From Flavicella sp965243265 (GTDB lineage Bacteria; Bacteroidota; Bacteroidia; Flavobacteriales; Flavobacteriaceae), in contig CBDEUL010000007.1 of the NCBI GenBank assembly GCA_965243265.1, forward strand, positions 1 to 64,000: a stretch of 64,000 bases of DNA. Direction: 5' to 3'. Positions 1 through 7,914 of the stretch are shown in pieces (the first letter of the stretch is position 1; the number at the start of each line of letters is the position of its first letter). A model generated the notes under the pieces. That model searched no databases and was not told where the DNA came from. It was given only the letters and a program-made list of their open reading frames with translations. A program made the translations under genes and the position numbers.

Positions 1-1
1 A

Positions 2-58
2 ATACGTTATACTTTATTAGAAAATTTTGATTGGAAAATAGAAAGGCTAGCTCCTTAA
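2..58 (+). CDS. possible 3' end of a truncated upstream CDS
   Basis: One frame stays open from base 2 to a TAA at 56-58 and encodes about 18 residues ending in ERLAP. A good promoter element follows at once and serves the next gene, as expected if a same-strand gene ends here. The fragment is too short to identify. Upstream polyphosphate kinase would fit the neighbours, but nothing in the sequence shows that. Confidence 0.3.
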   Translation: MRYTLLENFDWKIERLAP

Positions 59-65
59 AAATAAT

Positions 66-73
66 TATATTTG
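66..73 (+). promoter_or_regulatory. Bacteroidota -7 element for sixA-ppx
   Basis: TATATTTG matches the TAnnTTTG consensus and lies 28 bases before the sixA start codon. It probably drives sixA, ppx and the cyclophilin gene together. Confidence 0.6.
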
Positions 74-101
74 AATATCTAACCCTAGCTAAACCATCAA
101 A

Positions 102-590
102 ATGAAAACTATATATATTGTCAGACACGCAAAATCTTCTTGGGAATACGAAGGAATAGACGATATCGATAGACCTCTCAAAAAAAGAGGAATAAAAGAT
201 TCTTACTTAGTTTCTTCTGTCTTAAAGAAAAACATAAAAAGACCCGACGTTTTTATTACCAGTAGTGCATCCAGAGCACTCTCTACTGCCGTAATATTTA
301 GCAATGTTTTTTCATATCCCCTATCTAACTTACAGATCAAAAAATCTTTATACGATTTTAGTGATGGGTATTTGGTTAAAACAATCAAAGCACTAGATGA
401 TGAATTTGATTCTGCCATTGTATTTAGCCATGATCATGGAATTAATGACTTTGTAAACAAATTTGGGAGCGAATCTATACCACATGTGCCAACCTGTGGG
501 GTTATAGGAATACAATTTGAAAACAACCATTGGAAGAGTATCAAAAAAGGAACTACCGTTTTAAAAGAATTTCCTAAATTTCACAAGTAA
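102..590 (+). CDS. sixA: SixA-like histidine phosphatase
   Basis: This is a 162-residue protein of the histidine phosphatase (phosphoglycerate mutase-like) superfamily, SixA type. The N-terminal VRHAKSSW motif carries the catalytic Arg8-His9 pair, and a second histidine lies in the FSHDHG segment (His110). In E. coli SixA removes phosphate from phosphohistidine in phosphotransfer proteins; the substrate here is not determined. It is cytoplasmic with no signal peptide. The ppx gene follows after 17 bases, so the two are probably co-transcribed. The family assignment is firm, but the exact substrate is inferred. Confidence 0.85.
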   Translation: MKTIYIVRHAKSSWEYEGIDDIDRPLKKRGIKDSYLVSSVLKKNIKRPDVFITSSASRALSTAVIFSNVFSYPLSNLQIKKSLYDFSDGYLVKTIKALDDEFDSAIVFSHDHGINDFVNKFGSESIPHVPTCGVIGIQFENNHWKSIKKGTTVLKEFPKFHK

Positions 591-607
591 CCGTAATCTG
601 ATAAATT

Positions 608-1504
608 TTGTTAGAAATAAAAAAATACGGAGCAATCGATATTGGATCCAATGCCATTAGATTGCTTATTTCCAATATTGTTCTAGAAAAGAACAACCAG
701 CCTAAATTTAAAAAATCCTCATTAGTACGTGTCCCTATTCGTTTGGGAGCCGATTCATTTGGAAAAGGTAAGATCTCTCCTGAAAATAGCTCTAGAATGG
801 TTGAGGCAATGAAAGCTTTTAAGCTCCTTATGAATGTTCATGGAGTTGAAAAATACAAAGCCTGTGCTACATCTGCTATGCGAGACGCCCAGAACGGGAC
901 TGAAATTATTGAAAAAATTAACAAAGAGGCTGATATTCAAATAGAAATCATTGATGGTAAAAAAGAAGCTGAAATTATTGCTTCTACCGATCTATCTCAA
1001 TTAATTGAAGGACATAAATCTTACTTGTATGTAGATGTAGGTGGTGGTAGTACTGAATTTACCGTTTTTTCTAAAGGAAAAGTACTTGCTTCTAAATCAT
1101 TTAAAATAGGTACTGTACGCCTACTCAACAAAACTGAAGAAACTAAAAAGAACTGGAAAGAAGCTAAATTATGGATTGAAGAAAACACAAAAGGGCTTAA
1201 GAAAATTGTATTGATTGGTTCTGGAGGGAATATTAACAAGATATTTAAAATGTCTGGTCAACACCCTGAAAAACCACTTTCACTAATCTACATGAAAGCA
1301 CATTACCAATTTCTAAAAAACATGAGTTACCATGAACGTATTTCTGAATTAGGACTAAACCCAGATAGAGCTGATGTAATTATCCCTGCCGCTAAAATAT
1401 ACGTGTCAGCAATGAAATGGAGTTCTGCAAAAAAAATATACGTTCCTAAAATTGGACTTGCAGATGGTATTATTAAAAGTCTTTATTCTGGAATTTTACA
1501 ATAA
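608..1504 (+). CDS. ppx: Ppx/GppA family exopolyphosphatase
   Basis: This 298-residue member of the Ppx/GppA family probably hydrolyses inorganic polyphosphate from the chain end, or pppGpp. It shows the actin-like ATPase fold motifs: phosphate-1 loop AIDIGSN (residues 9-15), a catalytic-type glutamate near residue 120 in DGKKEAEI, and phosphate-2 loop DVGGGSTEF (about 143-151). It is short for the family and lacks the C-terminal HD-like domain of E. coli Ppx, as many Bacteroidota copies do. The best start is a TTG codon because the conserved N-terminus begins within a few residues. It follows sixA and probably shares its promoter. Confidence 0.88.
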   Translation: MLEIKKYGAIDIGSNAIRLLISNIVLEKNNQPKFKKSSLVRVPIRLGADSFGKGKISPENSSRMVEAMKAFKLLMNVHGVEKYKACATSAMRDAQNGTEIIEKINKEADIQIEIIDGKKEAEIIASTDLSQLIEGHKSYLYVDVGGGSTEFTVFSKGKVLASKSFKIGTVRLLNKTEETKKNWKEAKLWIEENTKGLKKIVLIGSGGNINKIFKMSGQHPEKPLSLIYMKAHYQFLKNMSYHERISELGLNPDRADVIIPAAKIYVSAMKWSSAKKIYVPKIGLADGIIKSLYSGILQ

Positions 1505-1511
1505 CTCTCCT

Positions 1512-2234
1512 TTGGTTTTAAAAAAATCTTTTTTCACTTCTTTAACTTTAGTCGCTATCTTTTTCAGCCTCTATTCCTGTAAAGAAGAAACAACTAAAAA
1601 AGCACCTCTTCAAAAAAAGACGGTAAAAAAAGTAATTGTAAAGGAAAAAACCAACAAAAAACAACAATTGGTTTTGGATACCATAACAACTGAAAACGCA
1701 GAAGCTTTCTTTTTAAATTATGGTAAAACACATACTGAAAATAAAGTAGTTTTAACAACTGTATTTGGTAAAATAACAATACTCCTATACAAAAATACGC
1801 CCATCCACAGGGCAAGTTTTTTATACCTAACAGAAATAGGATACTTTAATACAACCTGCTTTTATAGAGTTGTACCCGATTTTATTGTACAAGGAGGAAA
1901 CTCTGACAACGATAAAAAATCTCTTTATAGAAACGCCCTAAACAGCTATCTCTTACCAGCAGAGTTTAGAAAAAACAGACGCCATAAAAGAGGAACATTA
2001 GCTGCTGCTCGTGATTGGGAAAACAACCCCGAAAAAAAATCAACTCCTTTTGAGTTTTATTTTATTCAAGGAACCAAAAATCAATCACACCTAAACGGTG
2101 AACATACCGTTTTCGGAGAAATCATTGATGGCTTGGAAATATTAGATAAAATTGTTTCTGTTAAGATTGATAAAGATGAATGGCCGCTACAGAATATAGA
2201 CATCCATATGGAAATTCTCAAAAAGCAACCCTAA
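1512..2234 (+). CDS. cyclophilin-type peptidyl-prolyl isomerase lipoprotein
   Basis: This is a predicted periplasmic or outer-membrane-anchored peptidyl-prolyl cis-trans isomerase. I choose the TTG start at 1512. It lies 8 bases after the ppx stop and gives a clean lipoprotein signal with hydrophobic core LTLVAIFF and lipobox LYSC (Cys23). The frame is open back to 1452, but that would read inside ppx. A lysine-rich linker follows the signal. The cyclophilin domain begins around VVLTTVFGKI and contains FYRVVPDFIVQGG, the typical active-site region, and HTVFGEIIDG near the end. It probably helps fold exported proteins. It converges with the next gene, only 2 bases apart. Confidence 0.82.
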   Translation: MVLKKSFFTSLTLVAIFFSLYSCKEETTKKAPLQKKTVKKVIVKEKTNKKQQLVLDTITTENAEAFFLNYGKTHTENKVVLTTVFGKITILLYKNTPIHRASFLYLTEIGYFNTTCFYRVVPDFIVQGGNSDNDKKSLYRNALNSYLLPAEFRKNRRHKRGTLAAARDWENNPEKKSTPFEFYFIQGTKNQSHLNGEHTVFGEIIDGLEILDKIVSVKIDKDEWPLQNIDIHMEILKKQP

Positions 2235-2236
2235 AA

Positions 2237-2806
2237 CTACTCAAACCAAACAACAAAAGTTGTAGGTTTTACCAAACTTGGTATTTGTTGTTTAGATATT
2301 GGATTTGTATTCATTGTTTTAATTCCTAAATCTTTTTTAGACAGTGTCATTGTTGCATTTATTTCGTCTAAAAACAACGTAGCTAAAGTAAAACTAGCTT
2401 CTATTTTCACAATATTCTCGAGCATATTTATTTCTTCAAAAGTAGAACTTAACCCTACACCTTGTTCTGTTTGATACCTTGCATCATAAACATCTATACA
2501 CCTAATTGTTGACAAAGAATCTAATGGTTCTTTTGGTGTAATGGTTAACAAGTGTTTTCCTTCTTTTGAGTATATCAAATACTTATCATCATCTTGAGTA
2601 TATGCTCCTTTAAAACCGAGTAACCCCTCACTTAAATGCTTTACAACCGAATCATTTTTAAATAGCTGCTCAATATCTCCCGCTGTAGTTTTAGCTGTTA
2701 ATACCCCTACTCTATTTTTTGATACTTTATATTGTTCATTACTAGAACACGCAAAAAACACTGTACAAATACCCACTAAAAGAAGTCTATTGATAACTTT
2801 ATTCAT
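2237..2806 (-). CDS. hypothetical lipoprotein
   Basis: I do not recognise this 189-residue protein. It starts with a lipoprotein signal peptide ending in the lipobox FFAC (Cys20) followed by SSNEQ, so it should be a lipid-anchored envelope protein. The rest is soluble, mixed alpha/beta in composition, with no cysteines or motifs that suggest an enzyme. It stands alone on the minus strand between the cyclophilin gene and queE and has no evident operon partner. The reading frame is intact and the codon use matches its neighbours. Confidence 0.7.
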   Translation of the reverse strand: MNKVINRLLLVGICTVFFACSSNEQYKVSKNRVGVLTAKTTAGDIEQLFKNDSVVKHLSEGLLGFKGAYTQDDDKYLIYSKEGKHLLTITPKEPLDSLSTIRCIDVYDARYQTEQGVGLSSTFEEINMLENIVKIEASFTLATLFLDEINATMTLSKKDLGIKTMNTNPISKQQIPSLVKPTTFVVWFE

Positions 2807-2904
2807 GTTGTTTATTTTTTAAGTCGATAAATTTAATTCAAATCTTTTAGATTAAATCACAAATAAAAGCAAAAATTCACACATCTAGTATTCCAGAATC
2901 CTTG

Positions 2905-2912
2905 TATCTTTG
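2905..2912 (+). promoter_or_regulatory. -7 element for queE
   Basis: TATCTTTG is a perfect TAnnTTTG match 16 bases before the ATG at 2929. This position supports starting queE at 2929, because a start at 2902 would lie in front of the promoter element. Confidence 0.65.
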
Positions 2913-2928
2913 CCATTCAATTTTTATT

Positions 2929-3561
2929 ATGACCCAAAAGGACACACAACAATTAATTGCTTCAGGAAAAATGCTTCCTTTAATGGAAGAGTTCTACACA
3001 ATACAAGGTGAAGGAGGCCATACAGGAACAGCTGCTTATTTTATTAGAATTGGAGGTTGTGATGTAGGATGCCATTGGTGTGACGTAAAAGAAAGCTGGG
3101 ATGCCGAACTACACCCACCTACCTACACAGACACAATTGTATCTAATGCCAAAAAATACGCGAAAACTGTTGTTATTACTGGTGGAGAGCCTTTAATGTG
3201 GTCTTTGGATTATATTACTAGAGAATTGAACTCTGCAGGAATAAAAACTCATATTGAAACCTCTGGTGCATACCAACTCTCAGGCCATTGGAACTGGATT
3301 TGTTTATCTCCTAAAAAAACAAAATTACCCTTAGGTGAAGTTTATCCACATGCTGATGAACTTAAAATGATTATCCACAACACAAACGATTTTATTTTTG
3401 CTGAAGAACAAGCTGCTAAAGTTTCTAAAAATTGTCAATTGTACTTGCAACCTGAATGGAGTAAAAAAGAAAAAATGCTACCTTTAATTATTGACTACGT
3501 GATGGAAAACCCTCAATGGCGCATTTCTTTACAAACGCATAAATACTTAAATATTCCTTAA
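2929..3561 (+). CDS. queE: 7-carboxy-7-deazaguanine synthase
   Basis: This radical SAM enzyme converts 6-carboxy-tetrahydropterin to 7-carboxy-7-deazaguanine in the queuosine/preQ0 pathway. It has the iron-sulfur motif CxxxCxxC in the segment GGCDVGCHWCDVK. A preceding FYTIQGEGGHTG motif and the later VITGGEPLMW (SAM-binding GGE) are both typical of QueE. I use ATG 2929 (210 residues) rather than the longer frame because a promoter element lies between the two. The partner enzyme QueD is encoded at 25903-26313. It is the last core gene before the accessory island. Confidence 0.93.
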   Translation: MTQKDTQQLIASGKMLPLMEEFYTIQGEGGHTGTAAYFIRIGGCDVGCHWCDVKESWDAELHPPTYTDTIVSNAKKYAKTVVITGGEPLMWSLDYITRELNSAGIKTHIETSGAYQLSGHWNWICLSPKKTKLPLGEVYPHADELKMIIHNTNDFIFAEEQAAKVSKNCQLYLQPEWSKKEKMLPLIIDYVMENPQWRISLQTHKYLNIP

Positions 3562-3731
3562 TTGTTATTATATGCAACCCTGCAACTTGACATTCTAAAT
3601 AGCCCCAATTAAAATTTGAATAGCAACCTATTTACTCAAGCCCTTTTTACCTAAAATAAAACCGTATACTCTAAATGAATAAATTGAGGTAAATTTACTG
3701 TATCTAATTTTAATAACTAAATTTTACACAT

Positions 3732-3757
3732 ACCTAACAGTTCAAAACCTATTAGGT
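3732..3757. repeat. ACCTAACA-type hairpin, copy 1
   Basis: ACCTAACAG and CTATTAGGT (8 of 9 bases complementary) are separated by 8 bases. A closely related hairpin occurs at 37050-37080, so this looks like a dispersed small repeat. It could end queE transcription, but it has no T-run. Confidence 0.45.
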
Positions 3758-3770
3758 TCGATATATCTAA

Positions 3771-3792
3771 ATAAACGTACTGGTACGTTTAT
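3771..3792. repeat. perfect 10-bp palindrome
   Basis: The arms ATAAACGTAC and GTACGTTTAT are exact reverse complements separated by TG. The site lies 150-170 bases upstream of the island promoter. It could bind a dimeric protein such as the island's XRE regulator or a recombinase, but no protein is assigned. Confidence 0.6.
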
Positions 3793-3830
3793 CCAATCGT
3801 TACCCACAAGCTAAAAAAAAGACCACCGCA

Positions 3831-3880
3831 CGTTCAAGCACATTTCATTTTGCTCGTGCCTCACAAAAAAAGAGCTTGCC
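3831..3880 (+). repeat. island-flanking direct repeat, left copy
   Basis: The sequence contains GTTCAAGCACATTT, then GCTCGTGCCTCACAAA, then AGAGCTT. The same three blocks in the same order occur at 9496-9550, just after the methyltransferase gene. The two copies bracket the five-gene operon. Confidence 0.7.
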
Positions 3881-3943
3881 CTTCCCCACCACCACCCAAA
3901 CGAATTAAGAATCCCGAAAATCTAAATAATCGTCCTAATTTTA

Positions 3944-3951
3944 TATATTTG
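3944..3951 (+). promoter_or_regulatory. -7 element for the island operon
   Basis: TATATTTG matches TAnnTTTG and lies 20 bases before the XRE start codon. It should drive all five genes, since the later gaps are 4 bases or less or are overlaps. Confidence 0.65.
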
Positions 3952-3971
3952 CATCAAACATTTCTAGACAA

Positions 3972-4190
3972 ATGACTGAAATTGGTAAATTTTTAGAGAA
4001 AAAATCTGTTAATAAAGCTGAAGTTGCTAGACGAACTGGAATTAGTACTTCTAGACTGAGTGAGTTAAGTCTTAATGAATCTACTCGATTTACAGTTCAA
4101 GAATTATATCTAATTGCGTTAGCAATTGACACAAAACCAGCAATTGTGTTAGAAGAAGTTTGTAAAAATTTAAAACTGAATAATGGCTAA
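3972..4190 (+). CDS. small XRE-family helix-turn-helix regulator
   Basis: This 72-residue protein is almost entirely one helix-turn-helix domain of the XRE/Cro type. The segment VNKAEVARRTGISTSRLSEL fits the two DNA-contacting helices, and a hydrophobic tail (LYLIALAIDTKPAIVLEEV) fits the dimer face. It overlaps the next gene by 8 bases, so it is translationally coupled to it. Small regulators of this kind commonly act as autoregulatory control proteins in restriction-modification systems. That role is inferred here from context. Confidence 0.8.
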   Translation: MTEIGKFLEKKSVNKAEVARRTGISTSRLSELSLNESTRFTVQELYLIALAIDTKPAIVLEEVCKNLKLNNG

Positions 4191-6624
4191 AATACCTTTT
4201 AAAGTTTCTGCTAGAGCAGGTAAACTATTAGGTAGAGAAAATTTCTCTAATCCTGAAGGTGCCATAATTGAGTTGGTTAAAAACTCTTATGATGCTGATG
4301 CAAATAATTGTTTTGTGTTTTTTGATGTTCCTTTTGAAACAAAAAAAGATAAAAATGGAAAGGAATATCAAGTTCCAATAAAAGAGAAGAGTGTTTTATA
4401 CATAATTGACAATGGAGAAGGAATGACCGAAAAAGTCATAAATGAACATTGGATGCAAATTGGGACAGGGAACAAAGAAAAAGATTTTATCTCAGAAGAC
4501 AAACGAACCAAAACTGGAGCAAAAGGAATTGGTAGATTTGCATTAGACAGACTCGGCTTTGAAACAGAAATGTGGACATTACCGAAAAAAACATCAAAAA
4601 ACGAAGGTACATATTGGAAAATGGATTGGAATCAATTTGATGATTCAGATAAAATCGTTTCTCAGATTGAAGCAGATATAGAACCTATAAACCTAGATTT
4701 ATCCGAGAAGGTAAAATCAATTATTAAAGGCAATACGAGATTAGAAAAGCAGATTAAAAATATTTCTTTTAATAAAGGAACAATCCTTAAAATAAACAAC
4801 CTAAAAGATAGTTGGGATGAAAATAATATAAATGATGTTTTCAAAAACTTGGAAGCATTAATACCTCCTAAAGAGTTAAAAATTCCTTTTGCAGTATATT
4901 TTTATCATTTTCAAAACCCAGATGAATTTGGAGAAGTGAATACAGCTTTCTTCAATGATTATGATTATAAATTAACTGCAAACTACAATGCGGATAAATT
5001 AAAAGTAGATTTTGAAATAACTAGAAATGAGTTTGATACAAAACTGATAAAAGAAAAATATGCTTTTATATTTAAAAATAAAAAAGCTCCATACGATTTA
5101 AAGACATTAGAAAATAAAATATTCAAGGACTCTAAATCAATTGGGGATATTTTAAAATGGAAATTTAGCGATTCTGAAAAAAAGCAATTAGTAAATGTTG
5201 GTTCTTTCGATTTAACATTTTATTATTTGAAGCAAAGTAATTCTTCAAAATCAGAATATCCTTATCCTCTTAAATCTGTTTCTGCATCAGAAAGAAAATC
5301 AGTTTTAAATAAATTTGGTGGTGTAAAAATATATCGAGACTCTTTTAGGGTAAGACCTTATGGAGACCCTACGAACGATTGGCTAAAATTAGGTGCTAGA
5401 AGAGCAACTAGTCCAGCAGGTGTTGGGCAAAGAATTGGTGACTGGAGAGTTGGTTCAGAATCTACTGCCGGAATAATTACTATTTCCCGTAAAAAAAACC
5501 CTTTATTAATAGATAAATCTGACAGGGATTCTTTACAAGAAAATGATACGTTTAATTTATTTAAAAAAATAATTATTGGTGTAATACATCAATTTGAATC
5601 AGATAGAACAAAAATATTTCATCCCTTTTACAAGTACTTCAAACAAGAAAAAGAAGCCAAACGAGAAGCCGAAATTCAAAGAAGAGCTGAAAAATTAGCT
5701 TCTGAAATAATTGAAAAACGAAAAGAAGTTGATGAAAAAGTTTATGGCAAGAAAAAAGGTGCTGTAGATTTATTTCAAAAGGAACAAGAAAAAGAGGAGA
5801 AGAAAACCTATGAACAGGCTTTTAAAGATACTTTTAAAGCTATAGATGAAGAAAAAGCACAAAAGGAAAATGAAGAAATAGTTCAAGTTCGTGCACTTGC
5901 TAGTTTAGGACTAATAGTTTCTTCTTTTGCTCACGAATTAAAACAAATACGAAATAACTCATCAGAAATTATTTCCTTAGAAGTAATATACAAAAACCTT
6001 ATCGACAAAGAATTAAAAAAAGGTATTGAGTATAAAGATGGTATTGATATTATTAATTTGCTCAAAGAAAATAATCAAAAGATTAAGCATTGGGTAAATT
6101 ACTCATTGACTTCAATTCAGAAAGATAAAAGGAAAAGAGGAGCTTTAAACTTTTCTTCTTATTTCAAATCACTAGAAAAAAATTGGAAAAAAGTATTCAA
6201 ATCAAAAGATATAGAGTTAAAATTAATAGATAATTTAAAAGATGAAAACTACAGCTTTAGGGCTTTTGAAATGGATATTAGTACAATTTTCTCAAATCTT
6301 ATCAATAATTCTATAGATTCATTTGAAAGCCTTAAAAAAGTTCAGAATAGAGAAATAAAAATAGAATCTTCCATAAAAAAGGAAACGCTAGAACTTATAT
6401 ATTCTGACAATGGTGCTGGTATTCCAAAAGTATTTACCACTAAAGAAGATATTTTCCTTGCATTCACAACTTCAAAAAAGAATAGAAAAGGTGATGAAAT
6501 TGGAACAGGTTTAGGAATGTATTTGGTTAAGAATGTAGTTGACGATAATAATGGAGATATTGATATTTTAGAAACTGACAAAGGTTTTAAAGTTAAAATC
6601 ATTTTCCCGATAAGAAAAAAATAA
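4183..6624 (+). CDS. dual-domain GHKL ATPase / histidine kinase
   Basis: This 813-residue protein carries two separate GHKL ATP-binding domains. The N-terminal one resembles MORC/MutL/Hsp90 ATPases: ELVKNSYDADA (residues 30-40, N box), DNGEGM (76-81) and TGAKGIGRFA (111-120). The middle (about 130-490) is probably an S5-like transducer region. A charged coiled coil follows (about 490-570). The C-terminal part is a histidine kinase: phosphoacceptor-type His584 in SFAHELKQIRNN, N box NLINNSIDS (705-713), G1 DNGAGIP (742-748) and G2 GTGLGMYL (774-781). It lacks transmembrane segments, so it is cytoplasmic. A receiver-domain protein follows after 3 bases. Kinase activity and the DNA-remodelling role are inferred from family knowledge. 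Confidence 0.85.
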   Translation: MAKIPFKVSARAGKLLGRENFSNPEGAIIELVKNSYDADANNCFVFFDVPFETKKDKNGKEYQVPIKEKSVLYIIDNGEGMTEKVINEHWMQIGTGNKEKDFISEDKRTKTGAKGIGRFALDRLGFETEMWTLPKKTSKNEGTYWKMDWNQFDDSDKIVSQIEADIEPINLDLSEKVKSIIKGNTRLEKQIKNISFNKGTILKINNLKDSWDENNINDVFKNLEALIPPKELKIPFAVYFYHFQNPDEFGEVNTAFFNDYDYKLTANYNADKLKVDFEITRNEFDTKLIKEKYAFIFKNKKAPYDLKTLENKIFKDSKSIGDILKWKFSDSEKKQLVNVGSFDLTFYYLKQSNSSKSEYPYPLKSVSASERKSVLNKFGGVKIYRDSFRVRPYGDPTNDWLKLGARRATSPAGVGQRIGDWRVGSESTAGIITISRKKNPLLIDKSDRDSLQENDTFNLFKKIIIGVIHQFESDRTKIFHPFYKYFKQEKEAKREAEIQRRAEKLASEIIEKRKEVDEKVYGKKKGAVDLFQKEQEKEEKKTYEQAFKDTFKAIDEEKAQKENEEIVQVRALASLGLIVSSFAHELKQIRNNSSEIISLEVIYKNLIDKELKKGIEYKDGIDIINLLKENNQKIKHWVNYSLTSIQKDKRKRGALNFSSYFKSLEKNWKKVFKSKDIELKLIDNLKDENYSFRAFEMDISTIFSNLINNSIDSFESLKKVQNREIKIESSIKKETLELIYSDNGAGIPKVFTTKEDIFLAFTTSKKNRKGDEIGTGLGMYLVKNVVDDNNGDIDILETDKGFKVKIIFPIRKK

Positions 6625-6627
6625 ATT

Positions 6628-7290
6628 ATGAAAGGAAAATATACTATTGGCTATATAGATGAAGATCCAAACGAAGTAAACACTTATGCTCGTAGATTGA
6701 GACCTTTAGGGTTTAATGTTATTGGTTTTGAATTCAAGAAAGGAATGTCTTTTAATGAATTAATGGCACAAGTATATGATGCAAATAACATAGATTTATT
6801 AATGATTGATTTTAATTTGAAAGGCTCAAATATTGTAGCTTTTGATGGTGATAAAATTGAAAGTGACTTTTACGACAAAAAACCAAGATTTCCTCATATT
6901 ATATTTACAAGTGACACAGAGTATGCAGAAGGGTTTGTTGAGGATTTAAAAATAATTTTTGATAAAGAAGATGTATTTGAAGATGAAGAAACAATCCAAA
7001 AATTTGTTACTATGTTGGAGAAAAGTATTCTTCAGTATCGAAATCACATAGATAAAAAGAAGACTTTAATTTCAGAATTATTGATAAAAGGAGAAGAAGA
7101 AGGATTGAATTCATCAGAGCAAGATTCTTTAATTTCTTTACAAAGAGAATTAAGCGACTTAGATAAAACTAAAAAGAAAGAAATTCCAGAAAAATTAATT
7201 TCATTCGAGAAATTAGATGATTTATCTAAAACTCGAAAAGAAGCTGAAGCATTCTTGCAATCATTAATTGAAAAAAGCAAGAAGAAATGA
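6628..7290 (+). CDS. receiver-domain protein without recognised output domain
   Basis: The 220-residue product has a response-regulator receiver fold at residues 5-125. Acidic residues Asp11, Glu12 and Asp13 follow the first strand. Asp61 in LLMIDFNLKG is the expected phosphoacceptor, Thr94/Ser95 lie in IIFTSD, and Lys113 lies in IFDKED. The remaining 95 residues are charged and helical and match no DNA-binding output domain I know. It sits directly behind the kinase gene and overlaps the HNH gene by 4 bases (7287-7290). The obvious inference is that it receives phosphate from His584 of the kinase and signals to the nuclease or ATPase by protein contact. Confidence 0.75.
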   Translation: MKGKYTIGYIDEDPNEVNTYARRLRPLGFNVIGFEFKKGMSFNELMAQVYDANNIDLLMIDFNLKGSNIVAFDGDKIESDFYDKKPRFPHIIFTSDTEYAEGFVEDLKIIFDKEDVFEDEETIQKFVTMLEKSILQYRNHIDKKKTLISELLIKGEEEGLNSSEQDSLISLQRELSDLDKTKKKEIPEKLISFEKLDDLSKTRKEAEAFLQSLIEKSKKK

Positions 7291-7910
7291 AAGTAAGGGA
7301 TAAACTACCTAAAAGACGTCCTGAGCCAACAAAATCGCCTAAAAAAGGGAGCTGGACAAAACACAAACCAGATTTACGTCAAGATTTTCATTCACATTGT
7401 GGTTACTGTGGTTCTTATGATGGCTATAGGCATACTTGGTATGAAGTTGACCATTTTATTCCTAAATCATTATTAGAAGGTAAAATATCTGATGTGGAAT
7501 ATTCAAACTTAGTCTATTCTTGTAAATTTTGTAACAATAAAAAATTAGCTAAATGGCCTACAGAAGACATTTCAATACCAAATGCCAATAATAAGGGGTT
7601 TGTAGACCCTTGTGATGAAGATTATGATACTCATTTATACCGAACAGATGATGGTGGTATAATGTGGAGTACAGACTTAGGAAAATGGATGTGGGAAACG
7701 GCATTTAAGTTTGACGAAAGAAATTATGCACTCAAACTTTTATGGGAATTGAACGAAAGAAGAAAACTAATTGATGTTTTTATTATTGAGTTAAATAAAA
7801 GAGAAGAAGGCTCTAATGAATATAATGAGATTAAAGCAGAAGCAGAAAAGTTAAGTTTTGAATATTATAAATATGACAAAGCCCTTATAGAACACTATAA
7901 TAGTATATAA
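7287..7910 (+). CDS. HNH endonuclease
   Basis: This 207-residue protein has a complete HNH nuclease core. A CGYCG zinc knuckle (Cys38, Cys41) is followed by EVDHFIPKS with catalytic His56, then NLVYSCKFCNNKK with Asn74 and the second zinc pair Cys79/Cys82. The first 30 residues are basic and may contact DNA. The C-terminal 120 residues are helical and unassigned. The start overlaps the receiver gene by 4 bases, and the methyltransferase gene begins 4 bases after the stop. In this position it is the probable restriction effector of the operon. Its sequence specificity is unknown. Confidence 0.88.
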   Translation: MKVRDKLPKRRPEPTKSPKKGSWTKHKPDLRQDFHSHCGYCGSYDGYRHTWYEVDHFIPKSLLEGKISDVEYSNLVYSCKFCNNKKLAKWPTEDISIPNANNKGFVDPCDEDYDTHLYRTDDGGIMWSTDLGKWMWETAFKFDERNYALKLLWELNERRKLIDVFIIELNKREEGSNEYNEIKAEAEKLSFEYYKYDKALIEHYNSI

Positions 7911-7914
7911 CGGT

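Larger units (their letters stand above)
3562..3971. other. intergenic left flank of the accessory island
   Basis: This 410-base stretch has no credible gene. It holds an imperfect ACCTAACAG/CTATTAGGT hairpin at 3732-3757 and a perfect 10-bp palindrome at 3771-3792. It also holds a GTTACCCAC motif at 3799-3807 that recurs inverted beyond the methyltransferase gene, the left copy of a direct repeat at 3831-3880, and a C-rich tract at 3876-3900 unlike the surrounding AT-rich DNA. The promoter of the island operon is at its right end. Confidence 0.7.

Noticed and set aside
1452..1511. A longer N-terminus for the cyclophilin lipoprotein
   Set aside because: It would overlap ppx and place about 20 extra residues before a clean lipoprotein signal peptide.
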